Positions 35,469-44,220 of a stretch of DNA of 64,000 nt are shown here, one piece after another. The notes beneath the pieces were generated by a model. The model did no database searches, was not told the origin of the DNA, and saw nothing but the letters and a program-made list of their open reading frames with translations. Position 1 is the first letter of the stretch; each line of letters starts with the position of its first letter. Source of the DNA: Streptomyces sp. T12. GTDB taxonomy: Bacteria > Actinomycetota > Actinomycetes > Streptomycetales > Streptomycetaceae. The stretch lies in NCBI RefSeq assembly GCF_028736035.1, contig NZ_CP117866.1:2480001-2544000 (forward strand), given 5' to 3'. The position numbers and the translations under genes are program-made.

Positions 35469-36428
35469 ATGCTCCTCGGCACCTGGAACCTGGAGAACCT
35501 CTACCGGCCCGGCGGCGAGTTCGGCCCCAAGGACAAGGCCACGTACGAGACGAAGCTCGCCGCGCTGGCCGCGGTCATCACCGAACTCGACCCGGCACTG
35601 CTCGGCATACAGGAGGTCGGGGAGCCGGAGGCCCTGCGGGACCTGGTCGGGATGCTGGCGGGCGACTGGCACGTCGCGCTCTCCGAGCACCCGGACGGCC
35701 GGGGCATCCGGGTCGGCTTTCTCAGCCGTACGGAGCTCCGGGTCCTGCACGACACGAACGCGTTCCCGGCGAAGCTGAACCCGGTACAGGCGGCCGACGA
35801 GGGTGTGACGGTCTCGGAGGCGGGCCGGGGTTTCCTCGCGGTGGAGACGGAGGCGGAGACCGGGCCGCTGAGGGTGGCCGTGGCCCACCTCAAGTCGAAG
35901 TTGCTGACGTATCCGGGCGATCGTTTCTTCCCCCGTGACGAGGGCGAACGGGCCCGCTACGGCGCATACGCCCTCCACCGGCGCGCGGCGGAGGCGACGG
36001 CGCTGCGCGCGCTGGCGGACGTGCTGCTGGCCGGTGACGGACGTCGGCGGGACGTGGCCGTCCTCGGCGACCTCAACGACGAGGTGCAGGCGGCGACCAC
36101 GCAGATCCTGCTGGGCCCGCCCGGCTCGGAGATCGGCACGTCCGGTTTCAGGACGGCCGACAAGGGCGACGCCGGCCGCCTGTGGAACGTGGCGCCGCTG
36201 ATCCCCGCCGAGCAGCGGTTCTCGCGGGTGAACTCGGGGCGGCGTGAGCTGATCGACCACATACTGTGCAGCCACCGTCTGGTCCTCCGGGTGACGGGGG
36301 CGGGGACGGGGACGGGGTTGCCTGGGGCCGGTTCGCCGGAGCTGCCGTCGGTGGGGGCGGATCCGGCGGAGCGGCGGGGTGAGGCGGGGTCGGATCACGC
36401 GCCGGTCTGGGTACGGGTCGGGGGTTGA
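35469..36428 (+). CDS. Endonuclease/exonuclease/phosphatase (EEP) family protein
   Basis: 319 residues with all EEP motifs in order: T-W-N-L-E-N-L, G-I-Q-E-V-G-E (metal Glu), VAVAHLKSK, V-L-G-D-L-N-D-E (Asp-x-Asn), DHILCS and S-D-H-A-P-V (catalytic Asp-His). Could be a nuclease or a phosphodiesterase; no signal peptide, so intracellular. AAGGAG precedes ATG 35469. A Gly-rich loop near residues 277-300 is not part of the core. Confidence 0.92.
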   Translation: MLLGTWNLENLYRPGGEFGPKDKATYETKLAALAAVITELDPALLGIQEVGEPEALRDLVGMLAGDWHVALSEHPDGRGIRVGFLSRTELRVLHDTNAFPAKLNPVQAADEGVTVSEAGRGFLAVETEAETGPLRVAVAHLKSKLLTYPGDRFFPRDEGERARYGAYALHRRAAEATALRALADVLLAGDGRRRDVAVLGDLNDEVQAATTQILLGPPGSEIGTSGFRTADKGDAGRLWNVAPLIPAEQRFSRVNSGRRELIDHILCSHRLVLRVTGAGTGTGLPGAGSPELPSVGADPAERRGEAGSDHAPVWVRVGG

Positions 36429-36562
36429 GGGGTCCGAGGGGTCGAGGGGGCCGAGTCGTGGAGTCGAGGGTCCGAGTCGTGGGGTCGGTGGCCGGAACGC
36501 CCGACCTGAACGGCACCGGCGCGGGGAGCAGCCTCTCTGCGGTGCGGGCCACCGCGCCGACG

Positions 36563-38515
36563 TCAGCCGGCGAGCGGCACCTCGGGGGCTTCGGGGCCCG
36601 GTAGCCCGACCCGGTCGCGCTCCTGCGCGAGTTCTTCCAGCAACTCGGCGAGGTGGGCGGTGTGCCAGGGCGTGAGCCGGCCCGAGTCGTCGAGGTGCAC
36701 GGCGCACGCGGTGGTCGTGTCGACGAGCCGCTCAAGGGTGGCAACGATTTCGTCCGCGCCCTCCGTGTGCCGGGCGAGCGCGGGCAGTTCCGCGGCGGCC
36801 AGAGCGATGGCGGCCCGCGCCTCGGCGAGCGCACGGTAGGCCTCGCGGCGGAGGGTCCAACGGAGGGCACGGTCGCCCGAACGGGCCGGGTCACCGCCGT
36901 CCGGCACGTCATGGGCCTCGGACCGGAGCGGGGTACGGGCGTCGGACTCGCGCAGCACATGCGCGAGGTAGGCATGTGCGGCCCGGTTGGCCGCGGCGAG
37001 CCGTGCTCGCACACCCCCGCCCCGCTGCCCCGGCATCGGCAGATGCCCCACGACCAGCACGATCGCGCAGGCCAGCAGCGTCTCCCCGATCCGGCTCGCG
37101 GAGGCCTGCGGCTCGCCGCCCACCATCACCAGGGCGAGCACGAGGACGGTCACGACGGCGGTCTGGGCGGCGAAGTGCCGAGTGGCCACGGGAATGAGGG
37201 CACCACTGAGAGCCACCAGCGCGATGAGCCCTTCCGGCCGGGGCAGCACGGCCGCGAAGCCCGCGAAGAGGAGGGCTCCCAGCACCGTGCCGGCAGCCCG
37301 GCACAGCACCCGGGACACGAGCGGCCCGAGGTCGGGCTTGACGAGGAAGACGGAGGTGGCGGGCAGCCAGTACCAGTGCTCGTGCTGCCCGTACCACTGG
37401 GTGTGGTGCAGGGCCTGGGCGATGGCGGCGCTGGCCCCGAAGCACAGGGCGACGCGCAGCCCGTACTCCCTGCCCCCGGCCCCGAACACAGCTCGGCGAA
37501 GGTCCTTTGCCGTACGACGCCGGGTGTGCAGGTCGTCGCTGTTGCCCTCGCCCCGGTCGAAGGCCTCGGCGGCATGCAGCAGGGCGTCGTCGAGGGCGCG
37601 CAGGGCGGGCGCGGTCCGGGAGGGCGCGGGGAGGGGGCCGGTGTGCGCGTTGCCGCGTACGGCGGCGGCGAGGCGCCGGGGGCCTTCGGAGGCCCGGGCG
37701 GGCACCGGTTCCCCGGCCCAGGCGAGCGCGGTGGCGGCCTCGGCGAGGGGAAGGGCGGCCGCGTATTGCGCGTGCAACCGCCGCTCGGCGGACGAGGAGG
37801 CGTACCGCCGCAGCCGGGGCCCGGTGAGGGCGTCCTGCGCGTGATCGAGGGCGGCGGTGAGCGCGACGCGCCGGGCGGTGGCCCGCTCGGTGCCCGCGGC
37901 GTCGAGGAGCTCGCCGACGGCGTCGTACACGGCGGCGACGGCGTCCCGCTCCCCGTCGAACCGGAAGTCGCCGGCGAGGGAACCGGGCGTGGGAAGCACG
38001 AGCCGCAACGCGAGCAGCCATACGGCACCGGCGAGATAGGCGAGCGCCCGCTGCCACCCGGCATCCGGCAACGGCATCCCGGCCCCGATGGCGGAGGCGA
38101 CGAGCAACTGCGTACCGGCGCCGGAGGCGACGGGTCCGACGGCACTGATGCCGCCGGCGAAGAGCCCGAGGCCGGTGAGGAGGAGCGTGAGCGGGACGGC
38201 ACCGATGTGCTCCCCGGCGTACGTCCCGACGAACAGCCCGGCCGCCCCTGCCAGCGCGGGCACCCCGAGCCGCTTGACGGAGACACGGCGGCTGCCGGGG
38301 CGGTCGTTGATGCCGGCGAGCATGGCCGCGATCACGGCTACGACGCCGAGGGAGACACGGTCGGCGAGGACCGCGGCGAGAAGCAGGGGCCCGGCGGCCA
38401 ACGCCCCTCGCACGACCGCACTCCAGGGAACGGGTCCGCGCTGGGTGCGGAGAGTGTGGGCGAGCCAGGGCGGAAGGGTGAGGACCGGGGCTGCACGGCG
38501 GGCGGGGCGGGACAC
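36563..38515 (-). CDS. FUSC family membrane transporter
   Basis: 650 residues with two sets of about five to six membrane helices (around 30-150 and 330-470) and a long helical cytoplasmic part after each, the arrangement of FUSC/aromatic-acid-exporter proteins. The conserved W-Y-W-L-P-A-T-S-V-F-L-V-K-P-D and R-x-x-G-T-x-x-G-A segments occur in the second half (VLCRAAGTVLGALLFAGF). GTG 38515 has AGGAG just upstream; the longer frame upstream is Pro/Arg/His-rich and not conserved-looking. Confidence 0.9.
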   Translation of the reverse strand: MSRPARRAAPVLTLPPWLAHTLRTQRGPVPWSAVVRGALAAGPLLLAAVLADRVSLGVVAVIAAMLAGINDRPGSRRVSVKRLGVPALAGAAGLFVGTYAGEHIGAVPLTLLLTGLGLFAGGISAVGPVASGAGTQLLVASAIGAGMPLPDAGWQRALAYLAGAVWLLALRLVLPTPGSLAGDFRFDGERDAVAAVYDAVGELLDAAGTERATARRVALTAALDHAQDALTGPRLRRYASSSAERRLHAQYAAALPLAEAATALAWAGEPVPARASEGPRRLAAAVRGNAHTGPLPAPSRTAPALRALDDALLHAAEAFDRGEGNSDDLHTRRRTAKDLRRAVFGAGGREYGLRVALCFGASAAIAQALHHTQWYGQHEHWYWLPATSVFLVKPDLGPLVSRVLCRAAGTVLGALLFAGFAAVLPRPEGLIALVALSGALIPVATRHFAAQTAVVTVLVLALVMVGGEPQASASRIGETLLACAIVLVVGHLPMPGQRGGGVRARLAAANRAAHAYLAHVLRESDARTPLRSEAHDVPDGGDPARSGDRALRWTLRREAYRALAEARAAIALAAAELPALARHTEGADEIVATLERLVDTTTACAVHLDDSGRLTPWHTAHLAELLEELAQERDRVGLPGPEAPEVPLAG

Positions 38516-38838
38516 GGGGCTCCTGTCGGGGCGAGGGCGGGGGTGTGCCTTCGGGCGACGGTGGCCGGGCTTCGGGCTGTGGTGTCCACGGTAGGGCGGG
38601 CTCTTGGAGGGGATGGGACGCTGACGTTTCGGGGATGTGACGATACGTGGAAACGCCACGTTCTTTATGAACGCAACTACGGAAGCCCGCGTGGGGAGCC
38701 GCACAGAGAGGGCCACGCGGAGAGAGCCGCAGTGTGCCGGTCGTCGCCGCGAGCTTTTCGGCGACCGTGTCGGCCAGCGAGCAGAGTGCCGACGGCTACG
38801 GCCGAGAGGATCAACGCCGCAGTCGAATTGAGGGCCCC
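38516..38838. other. Intergenic region upstream of FUSC gene
   Basis: 323 bases between two minus-strand genes. No convincing gene; short frames here look random. An inverted repeat ACGTGG-AAACG-CCACGT (38645-38661) lies beside a short AT-rich patch and may mark the FUSC promoter. Confidence 0.5.
38645..38661. promoter_or_regulatory. Inverted repeat, possible operator of FUSC gene
   Basis: ACGTGG and CCACGT flank a 5-base centre, 130 bases upstream of the FUSC start and next to an AT-rich TTCTTTATGAA. Position suggests a promoter-proximal site. Confidence 0.3.
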
Positions 38839-39621
38839 TCAGCCCATCGCCCGCTCGAACAGCACCTCCGCTTCCGCGACCGCCGCGCCCAACTGATCAG
38901 GACGCACCCCCAGCGCCCCGATGACACCGTCAACACTCCGCAACCCCGCCCGCTCCAGCAACCGCTTCTCATTCGTCACCCACTCCCCCCGCCCCGCCAG
39001 CACCGCATGCCCGGTCTGCACGGCGGCCGTGGCGACCGCGCCCGCGACCTCGGTGAGGCGGCCCGCCGGGGCATGGTTGGCCTTCGCGTACGCCAACGTG
39101 GCCCGGGCGGTGCCGAACCAGCGTTCGCTCGCCGCGCGACGCAGTTTCTCCGGATAGCCGGCCGGTCGCGGCAGCGCACCCCGCAACACCTGGTTGATCG
39201 CCAGCTCCGCGACTACCAGGTAGCTGGGAATCCCCGCGAGATGGAACAGCAACGGCTCCACCCGGAACCGCCCCTCCTCCGCCTCCGCCAACTCCCGCTC
39301 CACGACGTCGAGATCGCGGTAATGGACGTCGACGCGCCGCCCGTCGATCGTCAGCCACGCACCCCCGTTGAACACACCTCCGCCCCAGCCGCCGACCTCC
39401 GACACCTCGCCCTCCCAGCCGACCGCGCGGAGGTCGGCCGGATCGAAGGCGCCCCGGTAGTAGATCGCCAGGTCCCAGTCGCTGTCGGGCCTGTGGGTGC
39501 CCTGGGCACGGGAGCCGCCGAGGGCCACGGCCCGGACGGTGGGGAGGGCGGCCAGGCGGTCGGCGACGGCGTCGAGGAAGGCGGAGTCGGTGTGGGAGGC
39601 GGGGTCGGTGTGGGAGGGCAT
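38839..39621 (-). CDS. Nucleotidyltransferase domain protein
   Basis: 260 residues. Pol-beta-type nucleotidyltransferase: A-L-G-G-S-R-A-Q-G-T-H-R-P-D-S-D-W-D-L with the Gly-Ser and Asp-x-Asp catalytic pair, third acidic residue in RRVDVHYRDLD, and a helical C-terminal domain (RAASERWFGTARATLAYAKA ...). Resembles aminoglycoside-type or MNT-like nucleotidyltransferases; no HEPN partner gene is adjacent. ATG 39621; the first 14 residues contain a small T-D-P-A-S-H-T-D-S repeat. Confidence 0.88.
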   Translation of the reverse strand: MPSHTDPASHTDSAFLDAVADRLAALPTVRAVALGGSRAQGTHRPDSDWDLAIYYRGAFDPADLRAVGWEGEVSEVGGWGGGVFNGGAWLTIDGRRVDVHYRDLDVVERELAEAEEGRFRVEPLLFHLAGIPSYLVVAELAINQVLRGALPRPAGYPEKLRRAASERWFGTARATLAYAKANHAPAGRLTEVAGAVATAAVQTGHAVLAGRGEWVTNEKRLLERAGLRSVDGVIGALGVRPDQLGAAVAEAEVLFERAMG

Positions 39622-39689
39622 GCGCGGCAGCGTACGTAGCCCTGCCGCCGCGCCTCCAGGCAATTACGCCCGAGGCCCGCCCCAAGGAC

Positions 39690-41618
39690 TCAGCCCGTCG
39701 CCGCCACCCCGAAGTCCGCCCCGGAGATGCCGCCCAGCCCCTCCGCGATCCGCACCAACGGCTCGCGCAGCGCGGTCAGTTCGGCCCGCATCGCGTCCGC
39801 CTCCGGCCACGCCGCCTCATGGTCGAGCGGGGCCGTCTCCGCCGGGCAGCGGGCCTCATAAGCAGCCAGGCGTGGGTGCCAGGTGCTGGTGAAGGGGCGA
39901 ATCGTCTCGTTGATCAGGACGTACGCGAGGCTCTGGACCGTCGGCGCGCCGGTTGCCGAGCCGCGCTCCAGGCTCACGCTGTACGTGTGCAGCGTCGCGC
40001 GCGTGAAGTCGATCAGCGACTTCAGGGAGGTGAGCGCCTCCCGCAGGCTCCCTGTCCCCGGCGCCAGCTCCTGCACCCCGATCCGGGTGACCAGCTCGAC
40101 CTGGATGTCGTAGGCGGCCATCCGTTCCGACTCGCTGGGCGCTGCCATGGGTGCCTCCCTCCGGGTACCGGGGAAGGCCAGCGTAACCGGGTCACGCGAG
40201 TCGCGGCGGCCGCACAGGGTGCGCAGGGCGGCATGGCGGAGGGCCTCCGTGCGGGCGGGGGCCGGGTCGTGGTGGTGCCAGGCGTGCTGGGTCACGGGGT
40301 GCAGGGACCAGCGTTCGTCGGCTGCGGGGGTCAGCAGGCTGCGGGCGCGCAGTTCACGGATGCCGCCCGCCGCGCGGCGGTGGGCGACGATCTGCGGGAC
40401 GCGGTCGGCCGCGGCGAGGACGTGGGCCGCGTCGTCGGTGGTGAGGGGCAGCGGATGGAGGGCGGCGGCGCAGCGCAGGACGTCGGCGGCGTCCTTGGTG
40501 TCCACATCCCGTACGACGGCGCCCGTGACGTCCTCGCCGGCGAGGGTGTCGAGGAGGGACCGGCCCCGGGCGTGCAGCCGGTCGTAGAGCGCGCCGGGGT
40601 GGTGGCCGGCGCGGACGGCACGGCCCAGCAGGCCCAGCGCGAGGGGGTGGCCGTCGACCGCGTCGGCGAGCGCCTCGTCGCCGCCGGCCAGCACGCGCGC
40701 GTGGGGAGCGTCGAGCGGCCTCAGGTCGACCGGGGTGCCGAGGGTGTCGTAGGCGCGGCTGCGGAGGGTGAAGAGGGTGTGGCCGAGGGGGTGCGGTGCC
40801 GCCATCGCCGCGATGTCGCGGGCGGGGAGCCGGTCGGCGGGGGCGGCGTCGACGATCCACAGGAACGGTTCGCCGATGGCGTCGAAGTGAGCGAAGAGGC
40901 CACCTGCGCCTGCGCCGAGGGCGCGCACGGAATCCTCGTACGCCTCCCCGTCCACCCAGCACACGCCGCCGGGGTACGCCGCCTCGAAGCGCAGGGCGTA
41001 CTCCTGGGCCAGCAGGGTCTTGCCGATGCCCGCCATGCCGCGGATCTGCACGGCGTGCGCGGCGGCGCGGCCGGTGACGAGCGGGGCCGCGTGGGCGTGC
41101 AGGGCGGAGTGCACCTGCCAGAGCTCCAAGAGGCGGCCCAGGAAGTCGGGGCGCGGCTGCGGGGTCCCCAGCAGCCAGCGTCGTACGCCGGGTTCGGCGA
41201 TCGTCATGGGGCCGTCGAGGCGGGCCACGTGCGCGCGTACGTCGGCCACGAGGGCGGGGAGGTCGTCGGGCGCTGCGTGTCTGGCGTCGCGCAGTTCCAC
41301 GGGCTGGATGTGGTCCGCCGTCCGCTCCGGGTTGACCACCATGACCCGGCGCCGCGGGTCGCCCTCCCCAAGTCCCGCCAGACAGGCGGTGGTCAGCTCC
41401 CACTGGCAGGCCTCGCGCTCGGGGTAGCCGGTGGAGTAGAAAGCCAGCAGCGCCTTGGAACGGCCCAGTTCGCGCCGGATGGTGGCGCTGATGCCGGCGA
41501 AGGACTCGACCCCGGTCTCGTCCGTGAACACCTCGAGCCCGCCGTCGCGCAGCGCCCGCGCGAGCGGTCGGACCCGCTCCACGTCACCGCGGCTGTAGCT
41601 GAGGAAGACGTCCCACAC
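39690..41618 (-). CDS. TIR-NTPase (STAND) protein with C-terminal helical domain
   Basis: 642 residues. Residues 1-110 are a TIR domain (V-F-L-S-Y-S-R; ALLAFYSTGYPEREACQWEL with the catalytic-type Glu E74). An NB-ARC-like NTPase follows: Walker A G-M-A-G-I-G-K-T (K200), Walker B F-L-W-I-V-D-A, VDGHPLALGLL, and a winged-helix-like L-H-P-V-T-Q-H-A-W-H. Residues about 495-640 are a separate helical domain shared with the divergent gene at 41657. An internal ATG (40148) with an ideal GGAGG could express that domain alone. TIR enzymes degrade NAD+ when activated; an abortive-infection or death role is inferred. Start GTG 41618. Confidence 0.88.
   Translation of the reverse strand: MWDVFLSYSRGDVERVRPLARALRDGGLEVFTDETGVESFAGISATIRRELGRSKALLAFYSTGYPEREACQWELTTACLAGLGEGDPRRRVMVVNPERTADHIQPVELRDARHAAPDDLPALVADVRAHVARLDGPMTIAEPGVRRWLLGTPQPRPDFLGRLLELWQVHSALHAHAAPLVTGRAAAHAVQIRGMAGIGKTLLAQEYALRFEAAYPGGVCWVDGEAYEDSVRALGAGAGGLFAHFDAIGEPFLWIVDAAPADRLPARDIAAMAAPHPLGHTLFTLRSRAYDTLGTPVDLRPLDAPHARVLAGGDEALADAVDGHPLALGLLGRAVRAGHHPGALYDRLHARGRSLLDTLAGEDVTGAVVRDVDTKDAADVLRCAAALHPLPLTTDDAAHVLAAADRVPQIVAHRRAAGGIRELRARSLLTPAADERWSLHPVTQHAWHHHDPAPARTEALRHAALRTLCGRRDSRDPVTLAFPGTRREAPMAAPSESERMAAYDIQVELVTRIGVQELAPGTGSLREALTSLKSLIDFTRATLHTYSVSLERGSATGAPTVQSLAYVLINETIRPFTSTWHPRLAAYEARCPAETAPLDHEAAWPEADAMRAELTALREPLVRIAEGLGGISGADFGVAATG
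40148..40158 (-). promoter_or_regulatory. Internal ribosome site and ATG within the TIR-NTPase gene
   Basis: GGAGG (complement of 40154-40158) stands five bases before an in-frame ATG (40146-40148), which would start M-A-A-P-S-E-S-E-R-M and yield a 152-residue protein comprising only the C-terminal helical domain. Confidence 0.55.
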
Positions 41619-41625
41619 GGCGACT

Positions 41626-41641
41626 TACCCTACTGTGGGTA
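41626..41641. promoter_or_regulatory. Inverted repeat between divergent TIR and helical-domain genes
   Basis: TACCC-N6-GGGTA sits in the 38-base gap between the two start codons, 8 bases from the TIR start and 16 from the other. The gap is so short that both promoters must overlap it or lie inside the opposite genes. Confidence 0.4.
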
Positions 41642-41656
41642 CCGGGGAGGGCGATC

Positions 41657-42376
41657 ATGGGACACAGGCAGCGCAGGCGACGTCGACCGAGCGGTCCGTC
41701 GCAGATCACGGCCAAGCTGACGATTCCGTTCGTCGGCGAGATATCCGGCACCTGGGAGCCGGCCGACGCGGAGCGCAGCGCGGCCTGGGAGCTGTACCTG
41801 GAGCTGGTCACACGCGTGTCGGTCGAGGAGCTCGACCCCGACGAGGGCTTCCTGCGCGAGGCGCTGTCGTCCCTCTACACCTTCTTCAACACCACGCGCG
41901 AGATCCTCCGCCGCTACGGCCCCGACGTCGCCCCGCCCCTCGCCCCGGGCCACGTCAGCTTCGGCGTCCTCGCCGTCACCGTCCTCAACCGCGTGCTGCG
42001 TCCGCTCCTCGCCCAGTGGCATCCCCGCCTGACCGCGTACGAGTCCCAGCGACCGACGGGACGCGATCCCGTGGTCCACGAACGCGAGTGGGAGCACGCG
42101 GAGACCCTGCGCCGCGAGATCGCCGCCGTACGGGAGACGCTGGTGTCCCTGGCGCGGACCTTGCAGGAGGTGGCGAACGTCAGCGACCTGATCGACCTTC
42201 CGGCGCCGCGAGCGCCACGGTCCCCCGGAATGGGGCACCCCCCCCCGCAGCTCAGGGGGACACTGAAGGTTGACCGCATCTGTCGGCGTCGCACTGCCAG
42301 CCGGAGAAGCCGCCTTCGCGCGGATGGTCGACGTCGTGGTCGAACTGGAGGAACCCCCAGGCCACCCAGGCGATGA
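41657..42376 (+). CDS. Stand-alone helical domain shared with the TIR-NTPase C-terminus
   Basis: 239 residues as an open frame. Residues about 38-185 align by eye with the end of the TIR-NTPase: W-E-L-Y-L-E-L-V-T-R-V-S-V-E-E-L-D-P, REALSSLYTFFNTTREIL and W-H-P-R-L-T-A-Y-E all have counterparts. The basic N-terminus (MGHRQRRRRRP) is extra. Beyond the helical core the frame runs through a C-rich/G-rich inverted repeat and becomes Arg-rich, so the true protein may end near 42215 in relatives. Divergent from the TIR gene; function unknown, probably an adaptor or regulator of the system. Confidence 0.75.
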   Translation: MGHRQRRRRRPSGPSQITAKLTIPFVGEISGTWEPADAERSAAWELYLELVTRVSVEELDPDEGFLREALSSLYTFFNTTREILRRYGPDVAPPLAPGHVSFGVLAVTVLNRVLRPLLAQWHPRLTAYESQRPTGRDPVVHEREWEHAETLRREIAAVRETLVSLARTLQEVANVSDLIDLPAPRAPRSPGMGHPPPQLRGTLKVDRICRRRTASRRSRLRADGRRRGRTGGTPRPPRR

Positions 42377-42491
42377 AGGCGATACAGAGGGCGAGTCCGG
42401 TGCCCAGGGCCAACCTGGGACGCCCTCGACCCGGTCGGTGATCTCGTCGCCCTCCTTCTCCCCGGCCCGGTCGTACAAGCCACACGCTCAT
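42252..42491 (-). CDS. Possible small membrane protein
   Basis: 79 residues with one clear membrane helix (LALGTGLALCIAFIAWVAWG) followed by F-D-H-D-V-D-H-P-R-E-G-G-F-S-G-W-Q-C and a final Cys, and GGGAG nine bases before ATG 42491. The helix and ribosome site suggest a real gene. It overlaps the last 125 bases of the opposite-strand helical-domain frame, whose sequence there looks non-coding. Function unknown. Confidence 0.5.
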   Translation of the reverse strand: MSVWLVRPGRGEGGRRDHRPGRGRPRLALGTGLALCIAFIAWVAWGFLQFDHDVDHPREGGFSGWQCDADRCGQPSVSP

Positions 42492-42551
42492 CGGTCACTC
42501 GCTCCCGTAAACTCGCGATCATCGTAAAAGGGTCTGGGGGGTGACTTTGGC

Positions 42552-44150
42552 ATGGGACAGACAACTGCCTTCTGGTACGCGCAGATAGCCGCCCCTGATC
42601 CCGCCCGCCTCCTGAGCGGACATCCCACGATCGCCGCGCTGTGGGAAGCCCTGAAGAGCGAGGCCGCCGCCGAAGAACTGGCGGGATACCCCTCGTTACC
42701 CGAGGTCGCCGCCGATCCCACCGGAGGCGGCACCGCACTCGCCGCCGAGGACGAGGGCGGCAGCGGCGGCATGGTCATGGCCCTGTGGTACGCGCAGTCG
42801 CTCGTCCTGTGCATCCGCCGTGAGGACACCGGCCCGTTGGGTGAGTTCGAGGCGCGGCTGGACGCCCTGGTTCCCGAGTCACTGCGCGACATCACCGTCA
42901 CCGCGGTGGGCAAGATGACGGCCGCCGACGGCACGCGTGACGACGAACTGCCGCTCGACCGCCTCCACATCGCCGGCGCGGGCGAGGCGGCCGTTCTCGC
43001 CGTCGCACGGGACCGGTACGCCGTCCACTTCACCCATGACCACTCGGCCGACGCGATGGCCGCCGTCGACGACCTGCTCTGGTATGACACAGCGCGGGAG
43101 ACGCTCGGGCACGGCGCCCTGTTCGTCCTGGACCTCGCCTCGGTCGGCCGCACGCGCGCGATCGTGGCTCGCACGGGCGCCGAGCTCTCGGACGACCTGC
43201 GCGGCTTGGAGTCCGAAGTCGGCACCTTCCAGGCGAGGTTGGCGGCCAGGGGGCAGGGTCACAGCCTCGCCGGCCACCGGGAGAGCAGCCAGCGGCTGCT
43301 CAGCATCGTCGAACGGCGTACACGACTGCTCACCGAACTGTCCCAGCTGCGGCTGAATCTGCACGACTGCCAGCAGTTGCGCGACAACCTCGGCGTCCGG
43401 CTCGCCCACCTCGGTCATCCTGCGCCCAGCACCACCTGGAGCGTTCGTCTCGCGTTTGTGGTGGAGCGTGAAATCGGCTTCCAGGTCAGCGAGTTCGAGC
43501 TCGCCGACGCTCGGCTCGCGGCGGCGGTCGACAGCTACCAAGTGGTGCTCGACCAGCAGAACTACAGCGCCGAACAGCGACGCCAGGTGCTCTCGGCGGC
43601 CCAGGCCGCCGCCTTCACCGTCCTCGCGTTGATGCTCACACTGCTACAGACCGTGCAGTCGGACTCCCAGCAGGTGACCCTGCGGCTCGTAGACCTCGCG
43701 CTCCTGCTCGCGACACTCGGCACGGCTGGTTTCGCCACGGTGTTTCTGTTCCTGGACCGGGGTGTCGGCTACGACCGCAGACACAGGGCGGCCGTCTTCT
43801 GCGCGCTGGTCTGTGTGGCCTCCGGCGCCCTCCGACTGCTCCTGGGGCAGACCGCGCAGAGCACGGCGGTGACGGCGGCGTTGGCGGCCGCGCCACTGCT
43901 GTGGTGGCCCGCCGGGTGGATCTGCCGGGGTCTCGACCTCCTGGGGCCTGCCGCCGATGCCCATCCCGTGGTACTGCGCACCGCTCTGGTCGCGGCCGGC
44001 GCGGTGGGCGCGTGCGCATTGGGGTGGTGGACCACCGGCAACTGGCTGCTGGGCGTCGCGTACTTCCTGTGCTTCGCGACCGGCGGCATGATCTGGGCAG
44101 GCAGGAGCGGCACCGCCCGGCGCCGCAGACCGCCGGATGCCGGCTCATGA
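42552..44150 (+). CDS. Large membrane protein, CATRA-like conflict-system component
   Basis: 532 residues. The soluble N-terminal half contains two similar strands with W-Y-A-Q (T-A-F-W-Y-A-Q-I-A-A-P and M-A-L-W-Y-A-Q-S-L-V-L), followed by a helical coiled segment (about 210-290). The C-terminal 190 residues have five or six membrane helices ending in a basic tail. It opens an operon with a transaminase and a caspase-FGE gene. The position beside a caspase and the layout recall caspase-associated (CATRA-type) membrane proteins of bacterial conflict systems; that label is tentative and from memory. Start ATG 42552 after a G-rich ribosome site. Confidence 0.8.
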   Translation: MGQTTAFWYAQIAAPDPARLLSGHPTIAALWEALKSEAAAEELAGYPSLPEVAADPTGGGTALAAEDEGGSGGMVMALWYAQSLVLCIRREDTGPLGEFEARLDALVPESLRDITVTAVGKMTAADGTRDDELPLDRLHIAGAGEAAVLAVARDRYAVHFTHDHSADAMAAVDDLLWYDTARETLGHGALFVLDLASVGRTRAIVARTGAELSDDLRGLESEVGTFQARLAARGQGHSLAGHRESSQRLLSIVERRTRLLTELSQLRLNLHDCQQLRDNLGVRLAHLGHPAPSTTWSVRLAFVVEREIGFQVSEFELADARLAAAVDSYQVVLDQQNYSAEQRRQVLSAAQAAAFTVLALMLTLLQTVQSDSQQVTLRLVDLALLLATLGTAGFATVFLFLDRGVGYDRRHRAAVFCALVCVASGALRLLLGQTAQSTAVTAALAAAPLLWWPAGWICRGLDLLGPAADAHPVVLRTALVAAGAVGACALGWWTTGNWLLGVAYFLCFATGGMIWAGRSGTARRRRPPDAGS

Positions 44151-44220
44151 CGGCCCGGACCGTTCCGGCCCCGTCGGCCGGCTCGACCGCGTGAACGACC
44201 TCACAACGACAAGGAGCCCC

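Noticed and set aside
38637..38831. 64-codon plus-strand frame in the FUSC upstream gap
   Set aside because: No ribosome site, no conserved-looking pattern, and random composition.
38839..39621. MNT/HEPN toxin-antitoxin pair
   Set aside because: The nucleotidyltransferase stands alone; neither neighbour has a HEPN R-x4-6-H motif.
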